A stretch of 36,683 nucleotides of DNA from JBPYCR01 sp051846935 (GTDB taxonomy: Bacteria; Bacillota; Bacilli; Bacillales; Amphibacillaceae): contig NZ_JBPYCS010000025.1 in assembly GCF_051846935.1 (NCBI RefSeq), forward strand, positions 1-36,683, in the 5' to 3' direction. The first letter of the stretch is position 1. Every line of letters starts with the position of its first letter. The notes under the pieces were generated by a model, which was not told where the DNA came from, did not search any database, and worked only from the letters and a program-made list of their open reading frames with translations. Below, one piece after another: positions 1 to 8,225 of this stretch. A program made the position numbers and the translations under genes.

Positions 1-82
1 GCGTTCTCGCGCTCGCAAAGAGCGTTCTCGCGCTCGCAACGTGCGTCCTCGCGCTCGCAAAATGTCTCCGCACGTTCGTAAA
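1..82. repeat. GC-rich 21-bp tandem repeat, array continues left of the window
   Basis: Units starting CGCGCTCG begin at 8, 29 and 50, with a degenerate fourth unit near 71, so the period is 21 bp. The units carry the same GCTCGCAAAGAGCG core as the large array at 10696-11073. The left end lies outside the window, so copy number is unknown. GC content is far above the AT-rich sequence that follows. No protein is proposed: the open frames come from a period divisible by three. Confidence 0.9.
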
Positions 83-312
83 CGAAATTTATCACATTAA
101 TATCATTAAATTAGTACATATTTTCTTTTCGTTAGGGTAAGTATGATGATAAAAGTGAGTAGAAAACTTTAAATGAATTTTATATGAGTTTATGGGAAAT
201 TTAATAATCGTTGCTAAAAATAATTTTAATCAATAATAGGAATAGTGTAAATATTTATTTAATATGGTAAATTATATACTAACATACAAAATTTACTAGG
301 AAGGAGGATAAC
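83..312. other. AT-rich upstream region of the symporter operon
   Basis: This 230-bp AT-rich stretch lies between the repeat array and the small ORF at 313. I see no gene. A weak sigma-A-like pair TTGCTA (211-216) and TAATAG (234-239) with a 17-bp spacer is possible but not convincing. B. subtilis opuE is known to be stress regulated from sigma-A and sigma-B promoters; I found no clear sigma-B pair here. Confidence 0.4.
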
Positions 313-417
313 ATGGAGTATGCAATTTCGGCTAGCACGTGGTTTTGGTTGTTTGTACCGATGCCTACTTTGATTTTATTGTCCATTATTACTTTAGTTA
401 CAGAAAGGGGGAGGTAA
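313..417 (+). CDS. 34-residue putative membrane peptide, possible symporter accessory subunit
   Basis: An ATG at 313 sits 6-7 bases after a strong AAGGAGG site (301-307) and opens a 34-codon frame ending TAA at 415-417. Its stop lies inside the ribosome binding site of the symporter gene that starts at 421, so the two should be translationally linked. The peptide begins MEYAISASTWFWLF, has one hydrophobic helix (about residues 9-28) and ends in a charged TERGR tail. Small single-helix subunits next to secondary transporters are known (for example MetS beside the NSS carrier MetP), and short 'symporter small accessory' peptides are annotated next to sodium:solute symporters. That function is inferred from position, size and topology only. 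Confidence 0.65.
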   Translation: MEYAISASTWFWLFVPMPTLILLSIITLVTERGR

Positions 418-420
418 CGT

Positions 421-1941
421 ATGAATATAGCTACTATAATTACTTTTCTAGTTTATTTAATCGGGATGCTCGCTATCGGATTAGTTATGTATCGCAGGAC
501 GCATGATTTGTCAGACTACGTACTGGGAGGACGATCGCTAGGCCCAGCTGTGGCCGCTTTAAGTGCTGGCGCATCTGATATGAGTGGTTGGCTGCTGTTA
601 GGATTGCCAGGTGCTATTTATGCATCTGGGTTGGCGGAATCATGGATTGCTGTTGGATTAGCAGTAGGAGCCTATTTAAATTGGCAATTTGTTGCGAAAC
701 GGTTGCGGGTGTATACCGAGGTTGCTGATAACTCCATAACAATCCCAGATTTTTTGGAAAATAGATTTAAGGATTCATCTCATCTTCTCCGAGTAATATC
801 AGCACTTGTTATATTATTGTTTTTTACATTTTATACGTCATCAGGAATGGTAGCTGGAGCTAAACTGTTTGAAGCTTCATTTGGTTTGTCGTACCAATCT
901 GCCTTATGGATTGGAACAATTGTAATTGTCTCCTATACATTTTTAGGAGGTTTTCTAGCAGTAGTATGGACGGATTTTATTCAAGGAACACTTATGTTGC
1001 TTGCGTTAATCGTCGTGCCAATTATTGCATTGACACAAATCGGTGGCTGGAATGAAGCCGTAGAGGCAGTTGGGCAAATTGATGCAAGTCATTTAAATAT
1101 GGTAAAAGGTGTAGGAATAATGGCCATCATCTCCTCGATTGCATGGGGGCTCGGTTATTTTGGTCAGCCGCATATAATCGTTCGCTTTATGGCGCTCAAA
1201 TCACCTAAGGATGTGCCTACCGCACGCTTCATCGGAACGACTTGGATGATTCTCGGCTTATATGGAGCAATTTTTACTGGTTTTGTCGGTCTTGCTTTTA
1301 TTAGTACGCAGGATGTCGCTATTTTAAGTCAGTTCGGAATTGAAGTTACGACTGAGAATGGTGTACAAATGCTAGCTGATCCAGAGAAAATATTTATTGC
1401 CTTCTCGCAAATATTATTCCATCCGATCGTAGCAGGGTTATTATTGGCAGCAATTTTATCGGCAATTATGAGTACGATTGACTCGCAATTGCTCGTATCG
1501 TCATCTGCTGTGGCGGAGGACTTTTATAAAGCAATTTTTCGCCGTGAAGCGACGGATAAGGAACTTGTTTGGATCGGCCGTTTTGCTACTTTGATCATTG
1601 CTTTAATTGCAGCAATTGTTGCGATTAACCCGGAAAGCACTGTCCTTGAGCTTGTTAGCTACGCATGGGCAGGATTTGGCGCAGCCTTTGGACCGATCAT
1701 TATTCTATCCTTATTTTGGAAACGTATTACACGGAATGGTGCTTTGGCAGGTATTATTGTAGGTGCGGTTACTGTTATTATTTGGGGAGATTTTTTATCT
1801 GGGGGAATATTTGATTTATACGAAATTGTTCCTGGGTTTTTACTGAATCTACTTGTAACGATTATCGTTAGCTTGCTAGGTAAACCATCTGAAGAAATTG
1901 AAAAACAATACGATCAAGCTGTCGCTAGATTAAATGAATAA
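421..1941 (+). CDS. putP: Sodium/proline symporter (PutP/OpuE type)
   Basis: A 506-residue polytopic membrane protein of the sodium:solute symporter (SSS) family. The N-terminal signature GGRSLGPAVAALSAGASDMS followed by GWLLLGLPGA is typical of PutP/OpuE, and about 12-13 hydrophobic segments run along the chain. Family members import proline with Na+, as a nutrient or as an osmoprotectant. The ATG at 421 follows an AAGGGGGAGG site. Position directly upstream of gatCAB matches opuE in B. subtilis, which favours an osmoprotective proline uptake role, but sequence reading alone cannot separate OpuE from catabolic PutP. A terminator follows at 1964. Confidence 0.9.
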   Translation: MNIATIITFLVYLIGMLAIGLVMYRRTHDLSDYVLGGRSLGPAVAALSAGASDMSGWLLLGLPGAIYASGLAESWIAVGLAVGAYLNWQFVAKRLRVYTEVADNSITIPDFLENRFKDSSHLLRVISALVILLFFTFYTSSGMVAGAKLFEASFGLSYQSALWIGTIVIVSYTFLGGFLAVVWTDFIQGTLMLLALIVVPIIALTQIGGWNEAVEAVGQIDASHLNMVKGVGIMAIISSIAWGLGYFGQPHIIVRFMALKSPKDVPTARFIGTTWMILGLYGAIFTGFVGLAFISTQDVAILSQFGIEVTTENGVQMLADPEKIFIAFSQILFHPIVAGLLLAAILSAIMSTIDSQLLVSSSAVAEDFYKAIFRREATDKELVWIGRFATLIIALIAAIVAINPESTVLELVSYAWAGFGAAFGPIIILSLFWKRITRNGALAGIIVGAVTVIIWGDFLSGGIFDLYEIVPGFLLNLLVTIIVSLLGKPSEEIEKQYDQAVARLNE

Positions 1942-1963
1942 AAAGATGTAAGCAATTTTGGCT

Positions 1964-2033
1964 AAACCACTTTTCCTTTATGTTTTGTTTTTGTCGTTAT
2001 GGCAAAAATAAACAGAGGAAAGGTGGTTTTTTA
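1964..2033 (+). terminator. Intrinsic terminator after the symporter gene
   Basis: The arm AAACCACTTTTCCTT (1964-1978) pairs with GAGGAAAGGTGGTTT (2015-2029), and a T run to about 2032 follows the right arm. It separates the symporter transcript from gatCAB. Confidence 0.85.
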
Positions 2034-2162
2034 ATTCGATTAGTTGCTTAATAGACGCTATTTCTGCTATCATCAAGAGTGTTATATTTGTTCGATGTGT
2101 TTCTATATTTCAATTAAATTTTGACGATAATAAATGGTGAAATTACATAGGAGGTGAACGAT

Positions 2163-2453
2163 ATGGCAAACTTAAAAAAGGATCGAGTTGAAGAAGTCGC
2201 TCACTTGGCACGAATTGCTATATCAGAAGAAGAAGCAGAAAGGTTAACGGAACAATTAAATTCTATTTTTGCGTTTACTGAAAAAATACAAGCATTAAAT
2301 ACGGATGATGTGGAACGGACAACACATGGCCGAGAAACTGAAAATGTATTACGAGAAGACGAACCAAAAGAATGGATTACGCGCGAAGAAGCGTTGAAAA
2401 ACGCACCAGACACGCAGGACGGCCACTTTAAAGTGCCTTCGATCATGGAGTAG
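2163..2453 (+). CDS. gatC: Asp-tRNA(Asn)/Glu-tRNA(Gln) amidotransferase subunit C
   Basis: GatC is the small subunit that wraps around and stabilises GatA-GatB in the heterotrimer that converts Glu-tRNA(Gln), and in some species Asp-tRNA(Asn), to the amidated form. The 96-residue product contains the family pattern VEEVAHLARIAISEEE near the N terminus and ends with a conserved KVPSIME tail. I chose ATG 2163 because AGGAGGTG (2150-2157) lies at ideal spacing. The in-frame GTG at 2154 falls inside that site and is rejected. It is the first gene of gatCAB, with only 12 bp to gatA. Confidence 0.95.
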   Translation: MANLKKDRVEEVAHLARIAISEEEAERLTEQLNSIFAFTEKIQALNTDDVERTTHGRETENVLREDEPKEWITREEALKNAPDTQDGHFKVPSIME

Positions 2454-2465
2454 GGAGGAAACGAT

Positions 2466-3932
2466 ATGTCATTGCATGAATACAGTATAAAACAATTAAC
2501 GAATATGCTAAATAATAAAGAGATTTCCGCGCATGAGCTCGTTGAAAAGTCGTTTAATCGAATCGCTGAAGTTGACGCGGATGTACAAGCGTTCTTAAGG
2601 TTGGATAAAGAAAATGCACTTAAACGTGCGAAAGAGTTAGATAATGGCGCAAACGATACATCATTATTTGCCATTCCTAGTGGGATAAAAGACAATATTG
2701 TAACAAAAGGACTTAAAACTACATGTGCAAGTAAGATGCTCAGTAATTTTAATGATCCATTATATAATGCTACAGTTATCGATAAATTGTCTGCAGCTCA
2801 GTCTGTAATGGTTGGTAAGCTGAATATGGACGAATTTGCAATGGGCTCCTCAACGGAAAACTCGGGCTATCAGCTAACACGGAATCCGTGGAATTTAAAT
2901 TATGTACCAGGCGGATCAAGCGGTGGTTCAGCTGCAGCAGTTGCAGCTGGTGAAGTTGTATTCTCACTAGGTACAGATACAGGTGGATCGATTCGTCAAC
3001 CAGCTGCTTTCTGTGGTGTTGTCGGTTTAAAGCCTACATATGGACTCGTTTCGAGACATGGATTAGTCGCCTTTGCATCATCACTTGATCAAATCGGGCC
3101 GATTACGCAAACGGTAGAAGATAATGCAAAAGTACTAGAAGTTATTGCTGGCTATGATGAAATGGATGCCATGAGCAAAAATATAGATACGCCGACATAT
3201 ACAGACGCACTTACTGGTGATGTTAAAGGATTGAAAGTCGCTGTTCCAAAAGAATTCTTTAGTGAAGGTGTAGATGCTGAAGTAAAGAAAGCTGTACAAG
3301 CAGCACTAAAAGTATATGAATCGCTTGGTGCAGAAATTGAAGAAGTATCGTTACCACACATATCCTATGCAGACGCTGTCTACTATTTAATTGCTTCCGC
3401 TGAAGCATCGGCTAATTTAGCGCGTTTTGATGGCGTTCGTTATGGTGTTCGTACACAAAGCACGGATGATATGATTGAAATGTATAAGCTTTCTCGTAGT
3501 GAAGGCTTTGGTGAGGAAGTAAAGCGCCGTATTATGATTGGTACATTTGCGTTAAGTGCCGAGTTTCATGATGATTATTTTGAAAAGGCACAAAAAGTTC
3601 GTACATTGATTAAAAATGACTTTGCACGTGTGTTTGAAAAGTATGATGTAATTGTTGGCCCAACTACACCAACACCAGCTTTTAAAATAGGTGAAAAAGT
3701 GGATGATCTATTAACGCTCTATATGCGTGATACGCTTACTGTTCCTGTGAATTTGGCTGGATTGCCAGGTATTTCTGTTCCGTGCGGGTATTCTGCTCAA
3801 GGATTGCCAATTGGATTGCAAGTAATTGGGAAGCACTTTGATGAGCGTACGGTCTATCGGGCTGCCCATGCTTTTGAGCAAGCGACAGCTTATCATAAAC
3901 AACATCCAGCAGTAGGAGGTGCCGATAAATGA
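2466..3932 (+). CDS. gatA: Asp-tRNA(Asn)/Glu-tRNA(Gln) amidotransferase subunit A
   Basis: GatA is the glutaminase subunit; it releases ammonia from glutamine and channels it to GatB. The 488-residue protein has the amidase signature with the Ser-cisSer-Lys triad: Lys about residue 75 in SGIKDN, Ser about 151 in PGGSSGGSAAA and the nucleophile Ser about 175 in TDTGGSIRQPA. Length is normal for the family. The start follows GGGAGG, and the stop overlaps the gatB start by four bases (ATGA), as expected for coupled subunits. Confidence 0.97.
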   Translation: MSLHEYSIKQLTNMLNNKEISAHELVEKSFNRIAEVDADVQAFLRLDKENALKRAKELDNGANDTSLFAIPSGIKDNIVTKGLKTTCASKMLSNFNDPLYNATVIDKLSAAQSVMVGKLNMDEFAMGSSTENSGYQLTRNPWNLNYVPGGSSGGSAAAVAAGEVVFSLGTDTGGSIRQPAAFCGVVGLKPTYGLVSRHGLVAFASSLDQIGPITQTVEDNAKVLEVIAGYDEMDAMSKNIDTPTYTDALTGDVKGLKVAVPKEFFSEGVDAEVKKAVQAALKVYESLGAEIEEVSLPHISYADAVYYLIASAEASANLARFDGVRYGVRTQSTDDMIEMYKLSRSEGFGEEVKRRIMIGTFALSAEFHDDYFEKAQKVRTLIKNDFARVFEKYDVIVGPTTPTPAFKIGEKVDDLLTLYMRDTLTVPVNLAGLPGISVPCGYSAQGLPIGLQVIGKHFDERTVYRAAHAFEQATAYHKQHPAVGGADK

Positions 3933-5356
3933 ACTTTGAAACAATAATTGGATTAGAAGTACATGTCGAGTTAAAAACAAAATCAAAAATATTTAGCCCG
4001 AGCCCGAACGCATTCGGAGCAGATCCGAATAAAAATGTGAACCCAATTGATCTTGCGTTTCCCGGCACATTACCGGTTTTAAATAAAGAAGCAATTAATT
4101 TTGGAATGAAGGCAGCAATGGCGCTAAATTGTGAAATTGCTACACATACGGTATTTGATCGGAAGCATTACTTTTATCCGGATAACCCAAGTGCTTACCA
4201 AATCTCTCAAGATAAACAGCCGATCGGCGAAAATGGCTGGATTGATATTGAAGTAGACGGTAAGAAAAAGAGAATAGGAATTGAACGAATTCACTTAGAA
4301 GAAGATGCTGGAAAGCTTATTCACGTGGAAGACGGTTCTTTAGTCGATTTAAACCGACAAGGTACTCCGCTCATTGAAATTGTGTCAGAGCCAGATATTC
4401 GTTCACCTGAGGAAGCATATGCTTATTTAGAAAAACTGAAAAGCATTGTTCAATATACAGGAGTATCGGACTGTAAAATGGAAGAAGGCTCCTTACGCTG
4501 TGACGCGAATATCTCGTTACGCCCTGTTGGACAAGAGAAGTTTGGTACGAAAACAGAAATCAAAAACTTGAATTCTTTTGCTTTTGTTCGTAGTGGACTA
4601 GCGTTTGAAGAAAAGCGTCAGGCAAAGGAATTACGCGCAGGAAAGACGCTTTTACAAGAAACTCGTCGTTACGATGATAAAACAAAAGAAACAACACTTA
4701 TGCGAATTAAAGGGCATGCAGATGATTATCGTTTCTTGCCAGATCCAGATATTGCACCAGTTTATATTGATGAGGCTTGGAAGGAGCGAATTCGTCAAGA
4801 AATTCCAGAGCTTCCAGATGCAAGAAAGGCACGCTATGTAGCCGAGCTCGGTTTGCCGGAATATGATGCTGCTGTCTTAACGAGTTCGAAAGATATGGCG
4901 GACTTTTTTGAGCGAACGGTAGATGCTGGAGCGGATACGAAGCAAGCATCTAACTGGATGATGGGCGATCTTTCTGCATATATGAATAAGCATGGCAAGG
5001 AATTAACAGAACTTGCTATAACATCAGACGGTCTCGCAAAAATGATTAAACTCATCGAGGATGGGACGATTTCATCAAAAATAGCTAAAAAAGTATTTGC
5101 CGAAATGATTGAAACGGGCTGTGATCCAGAGACGTTTATTAAAGAACAAGGGCTTGTACAGATTTCGGACGAAGGTCAATTACAAGAGGTTATTTCAGCC
5201 GTATTGGATGAAAACGAACAATCCATTATTGATTATAAGGACGGTAAAGGAAAAGCGCTCGGTTTCCTAGTTGGTCAAGTAATGAAGGCTACAAAAGGGC
5301 AGGCGAACCCCCAAATGGTAAACAAGATTTTAAAACAAGAAATTGATAAACGCTAA
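3929..5356 (+). CDS. gatB: Asp-tRNA(Asn)/Glu-tRNA(Gln) amidotransferase subunit B
   Basis: GatB is the kinase/amidotransferase subunit that phosphorylates the misacylated Glu or Asp on tRNA and replaces the phosphate with ammonia. The 475-residue chain starts METHIO-like NFETIIGLEVHVEL, typical of GatB, and contains the conserved HYFYPDNPSAYQISQ and RCDANISLRP segments of the catalytic domain. The helical GatB/YqeY tRNA-binding domain covers about residues 330-475. It overlaps gatA by four bases. A weak terminator hairpin lies just after the stop. Confidence 0.97.
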   Translation: MNFETIIGLEVHVELKTKSKIFSPSPNAFGADPNKNVNPIDLAFPGTLPVLNKEAINFGMKAAMALNCEIATHTVFDRKHYFYPDNPSAYQISQDKQPIGENGWIDIEVDGKKKRIGIERIHLEEDAGKLIHVEDGSLVDLNRQGTPLIEIVSEPDIRSPEEAYAYLEKLKSIVQYTGVSDCKMEEGSLRCDANISLRPVGQEKFGTKTEIKNLNSFAFVRSGLAFEEKRQAKELRAGKTLLQETRRYDDKTKETTLMRIKGHADDYRFLPDPDIAPVYIDEAWKERIRQEIPELPDARKARYVAELGLPEYDAAVLTSSKDMADFFERTVDAGADTKQASNWMMGDLSAYMNKHGKELTELAITSDGLAKMIKLIEDGTISSKIAKKVFAEMIETGCDPETFIKEQGLVQISDEGQLQEVISAVLDENEQSIIDYKDGKGKALGFLVGQVMKATKGQANPQMVNKILKQEIDKR

Positions 5357-5365
5357 ATGAGGTAC

Positions 5366-5406
5366 GGGCTGCTACTTATAGTTGAAGTAGTAGTCCACAT
5401 TTTTAT
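5366..5406 (+). terminator. Probable terminator after gatB
   Basis: GGGCTGCTACT (5366-5376) can pair, using several G-U pairs in RNA, with AGTAGTAGTCC (5386-5396). ACATTTTTAT follows. The T run is short, so partial read-through into dgkB is plausible. Confidence 0.55.
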
Positions 5407-5461
5407 CTGTAATAAAAATGTCTGTCTCTGTTTAAAAGGTGATTAGTGGGGAGGTGCTTCA

Positions 5462-6394
5462 GTGAAAAGGGCACGCATCATTTATAATCCAACGTCTGGA
5501 AGGGAGCTTTTTAAAAAGGAACTTCCGAATGTATTGGAACGTTTTGAAAAAGCTGGCTATGAAACATCGGCCCATGCAACGACGTGCGAAGGGGATGCAA
5601 TTCAAGCGGCTAAAACAGCTGTAGCGAGAAAATTTGATGTCGTTGTTGCAGTTGGCGGCGACGGAACAATTAATGAAGTCATTAATGGAATCGCTGAAGC
5701 AGATGTTCGACCGAAGTTAGGAATTATTCCAGCAGGCACAACAAATGATTTTGCAAGAGCTCTAGCCATTCCACGCGATATTAAAAAAGCGGTAGATATT
5801 ATTTTGCAAGATCAACTAATGGCGCTTGATATCGGGAAAGCGAATGACCACTATTTTATGAACATAGCGGGTGGAGGAGAGTTAACCGAATTGACTTATG
5901 AAGTACCAAGCAGATTGAAAACAATGCTTGGGCAGCTCGCGTATTATATGAAAGGTATGGAAATGCTTCCTTTCTTGAAGCCTGTTCATACAAAAATAGA
6001 GTACGATGGAAAAGTATTTGAAGACGACATTATGCTTTTTTTAGTTTCAAATACGAATTCTGTAGGTGGATTCGAAAAGCTAGCCCCAGATGCAAAGCCA
6101 AATGACGGCTATTTTGATTTAATTATATTAAAAAAGACAAACCTTGCAGAGTTTATTCGCATTGCATCGCTCGGTGTAAGGGGAGCACATATTGATGATA
6201 AGCATGTTATTTACGTACAAGCAAAACAAATCAAAGTGACCCCAGATGAAAAAATGCAACTCAATCTTGATGGTGAATATGGTGGGATGCTTCCTGGAGA
6301 GTTCATTAATTTGCAGCAGCATATTCCATTCTTCGTATCGGATAAATTTTTAGAGAAGTATAAGGAGAAAGTGACAGAAGACGATTCAATCTAA
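5462..6394 (+). CDS. dgkB: Diacylglycerol kinase (DgkB-type lipid kinase)
   Basis: A soluble lipid kinase that phosphorylates diacylglycerol to phosphatidic acid, recycling the diacylglycerol released by lipoteichoic acid synthesis in Gram-positive bacteria. The 310-residue protein carries the DAGK catalytic signature GGDGTINEVINGIA (from about residue 65) and the PAGTTNDFARAL motif. The C-terminal beta domain contains NLDGEYGG. The start is GTG at 5462 after GGGGAGGTG. Position right after gatB agrees with dgkB of Bacillus. In B. subtilis the next gene is rlmCD; here that gene is about 8.8 kb away. Confidence 0.92.
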   Translation: MKRARIIYNPTSGRELFKKELPNVLERFEKAGYETSAHATTCEGDAIQAAKTAVARKFDVVVAVGGDGTINEVINGIAEADVRPKLGIIPAGTTNDFARALAIPRDIKKAVDIILQDQLMALDIGKANDHYFMNIAGGGELTELTYEVPSRLKTMLGQLAYYMKGMEMLPFLKPVHTKIEYDGKVFEDDIMLFLVSNTNSVGGFEKLAPDAKPNDGYFDLIILKKTNLAEFIRIASLGVRGAHIDDKHVIYVQAKQIKVTPDEKMQLNLDGEYGGMLPGEFINLQQHIPFFVSDKFLEKYKEKVTEDDSI

Positions 6395-6432
6395 ACAATA
6401 GCAATATAAGATATATATTTGACTGTTGCAGC

Positions 6433-6487
6433 AACCCCTTAAAGGTGTGATCTATTTAAACGTATCCACTTTTAAGGGTTCATTTTT
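6433..6487 (+). terminator. Intrinsic terminator after dgkB
   Basis: AACCCCTTAAAGGTG (6433-6447) pairs with CACTTTTAAGGGTT (6467-6480) with one bulged base, followed by CATTTTTAT. It ends the core gatCAB-dgkB block and marks the left edge of the inserted catabolic module. Confidence 0.8.
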
Positions 6488-6525
6488 ATCAAAGCGTTAT
6501 ACGAAGCGATGAGGAGGGGAGCTTG

Positions 6526-8145
6526 ATGAGCCATTCGCAAAATAAAGCAGAGAAACTACTGGAGATTAATAAAATCCTAACACAATCTCTTAAAATAGAT
6601 GAAGTGCTACATAATGTCATTCAATCAGCGAGTGAATTAATTGAAGTTTCTGATGTTTTAATTATTTATTTGTATGACGAGAATACAAACACACTTCGAT
6701 TTGCTGAAGGCGAGGGTGTGAACAAAGAAAAGCTGAAAAACATTCATTTTTCCCCAGGTGAATCTATTTCTGGGAAAGTGTTTATCGATCAGCAATCGAA
6801 ACTATTTTCTTCAGAAAAAGAAATAGATATGTATATGAAAAATATGAACAAAAGAAATTACGAAGCGTATTATGAAGGTGTGCATAAGCGGAAAATTAAA
6901 AGCGCCTTTTGTGTTCCATTAATTAATAAAAACCGTTGTTTAGGGGTATTAGTTGTTGATAATTTTAACCAAGATGGTGTGTTTACCGAAGAGGATATGC
7001 AGGTGATTGAGGCAGTTGCTGATCAAAGTGCAATCGCTATTGACAATTCAAATGTATACCGGAGCTTAAAGGAGAAAAATGCACTTTTAACCCAATCGAT
7101 TTCGATTCATAATCAATTTTATAATTTAATCATTGAAGATGGTGGAATCGATAAAGTATTGGCATTATTAGAAACACTTATTCATTCAACGGTTACGTAT
7201 CATTCTACATTATTTTATGAAGAAAAAGGGACATTCTTCCCGATCGTACGAGGAAAAGATGTACTTGGCGTGCTTGAATTAGAAAAAGAGTTTGAAAGCT
7301 TGTCCAACATGGATCAAATTGCTATTGAACAGGCAAGTATGGCGATTGCGTTAGAGCTTATTAAAAAGAACGCTCTCTATGAAAAAGAACTCCATTTTCG
7401 TGAAGAAGTTTTTAATCAATTGCTAGAAGGATTGTCTAAGGAAGACCTACAACGAGCACTTCACTATATGCAATGGGATGAAACGTGGACGGCACAATGC
7501 ATCGTTATTGAAGGGGATCGCGAACGTCTTTGGGAGCAAAATAATTTCATCGAGAAAGAATGGTTTGTCCGCTCCATTGAGCAAATTACAAATGCAGTTA
7601 CGGTACATAGTTTTCTTTTTACAAGAGCATACCAATTAATTATCATCGTCCCAAAAATTAAAGAAAATGCATTGGAGCAAATTATACGTAAAATAGAAAG
7701 CGAGTGGGGGGAGAAAAAAAGCATCCTATACGGAATTGGACGTGAGACAGCGATCGGCGATTTGTCGATATCTTATAAAGAAGCAGTTCGCTCTGTCGGC
7801 TATGCAAAAGCAAATGAAAATGCACATATCGTTGAATATACAAAGTTAGGATTTGAACGACTGTTGCAAGGTGTTGACCCTGCAGAAATTGAAATGTTTA
7901 TGCAAGATAAATTAAGCAGGCTTCTTGTGCTAGACCCTACATTTCTCAAAACATTAAATTACTTTATCGAATCGAACAAAAATCATAAAAAGACAGCTGA
8001 ACAATTACACATTCACCCGAACACGCTCTATTACCGATTAAGAAAAATTGAAGAGGAACTTAAAATTAATATTAATAATGAAAAAGACTGGATTGATCTT
8101 GTTATCGCTACACGCCTATTTGTGTCAGGCAACAAAAAGTATTGA
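6526..8145 (+). CDS. GAF-domain transcriptional regulator with PucR/CdaR-type C-terminal HTH
   Basis: A 539-residue sensor-regulator. An N-terminal GAF domain spans about residues 20-177 and a less conserved stretch follows. A GGDEF-like segment typical of PucR/CdaR proteins lies near 320-440. The C-terminal helix-turn-helix (about 480-535) contains the KTAEQLHIHPNTLYYRLRKI signature. Such proteins usually activate adjacent catabolic operons in response to a small molecule. ATG 6526 is preferred over the adjacent TTG 6523 because GAGGAGGGG lies at 5 bases spacing. It precedes the aldehyde dehydrogenase/reductase genes on the same strand and is the likely controller of that module; the ligand is unknown. 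A palindrome at 8126-8161 just upstream of the next gene could be its target or a terminator. Confidence 0.85.
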   Translation: MSHSQNKAEKLLEINKILTQSLKIDEVLHNVIQSASELIEVSDVLIIYLYDENTNTLRFAEGEGVNKEKLKNIHFSPGESISGKVFIDQQSKLFSSEKEIDMYMKNMNKRNYEAYYEGVHKRKIKSAFCVPLINKNRCLGVLVVDNFNQDGVFTEEDMQVIEAVADQSAIAIDNSNVYRSLKEKNALLTQSISIHNQFYNLIIEDGGIDKVLALLETLIHSTVTYHSTLFYEEKGTFFPIVRGKDVLGVLELEKEFESLSNMDQIAIEQASMAIALELIKKNALYEKELHFREEVFNQLLEGLSKEDLQRALHYMQWDETWTAQCIVIEGDRERLWEQNNFIEKEWFVRSIEQITNAVTVHSFLFTRAYQLIIIVPKIKENALEQIIRKIESEWGEKKSILYGIGRETAIGDLSISYKEAVRSVGYAKANENAHIVEYTKLGFERLLQGVDPAEIEMFMQDKLSRLLVLDPTFLKTLNYFIESNKNHKKTAEQLHIHPNTLYYRLRKIEEELKININNEKDWIDLVIATRLFVSGNKKY

Positions 8146-8177
8146 GAATATTTGTTGCCTGCCATATTTATTTTTAT
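8126..8177 (+). terminator. 11-bp perfect inverted repeat across the regulator stop: terminator and/or operator
   Basis: CAGGCAACAAA (8126-8136) and TTTGTTGCCTG (8151-8161) are perfect complements separated by 14 bp, and the regulator stop codon (8143-8145) lies in the loop. A T-rich stretch CCATATTTATTTTTATC follows, so it could terminate the regulator transcript. The right arm also overlaps a candidate -35 box for the aldehyde dehydrogenase gene, so a protein-binding role is equally possible. Confidence 0.6.
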
Positions 8178-8180
8178 CAT
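8152..8180 (+). promoter_or_regulatory. Candidate promoter of the aldehyde dehydrogenase gene
   Basis: TTGTTG (8152-8157), a 17-bp spacer and TATCAT (8175-8180) give a moderate sigma-A-like promoter 45 bp upstream of the ATG at 8226. The -35 box is weak, as expected for an activator-dependent promoter. Confidence 0.4.
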
Positions 8181-8225
8181 TTATAGTATTATGATAATTC
8201 CAAGCGATATATTAGGAGGGCTAAC

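Noticed and set aside
2201..2695. Minus-strand open frame over gatC/gatA
   Set aside because: Lies opposite well-supported gatC and gatA; low-complexity Ser/Asn composition typical of an antisense shadow.
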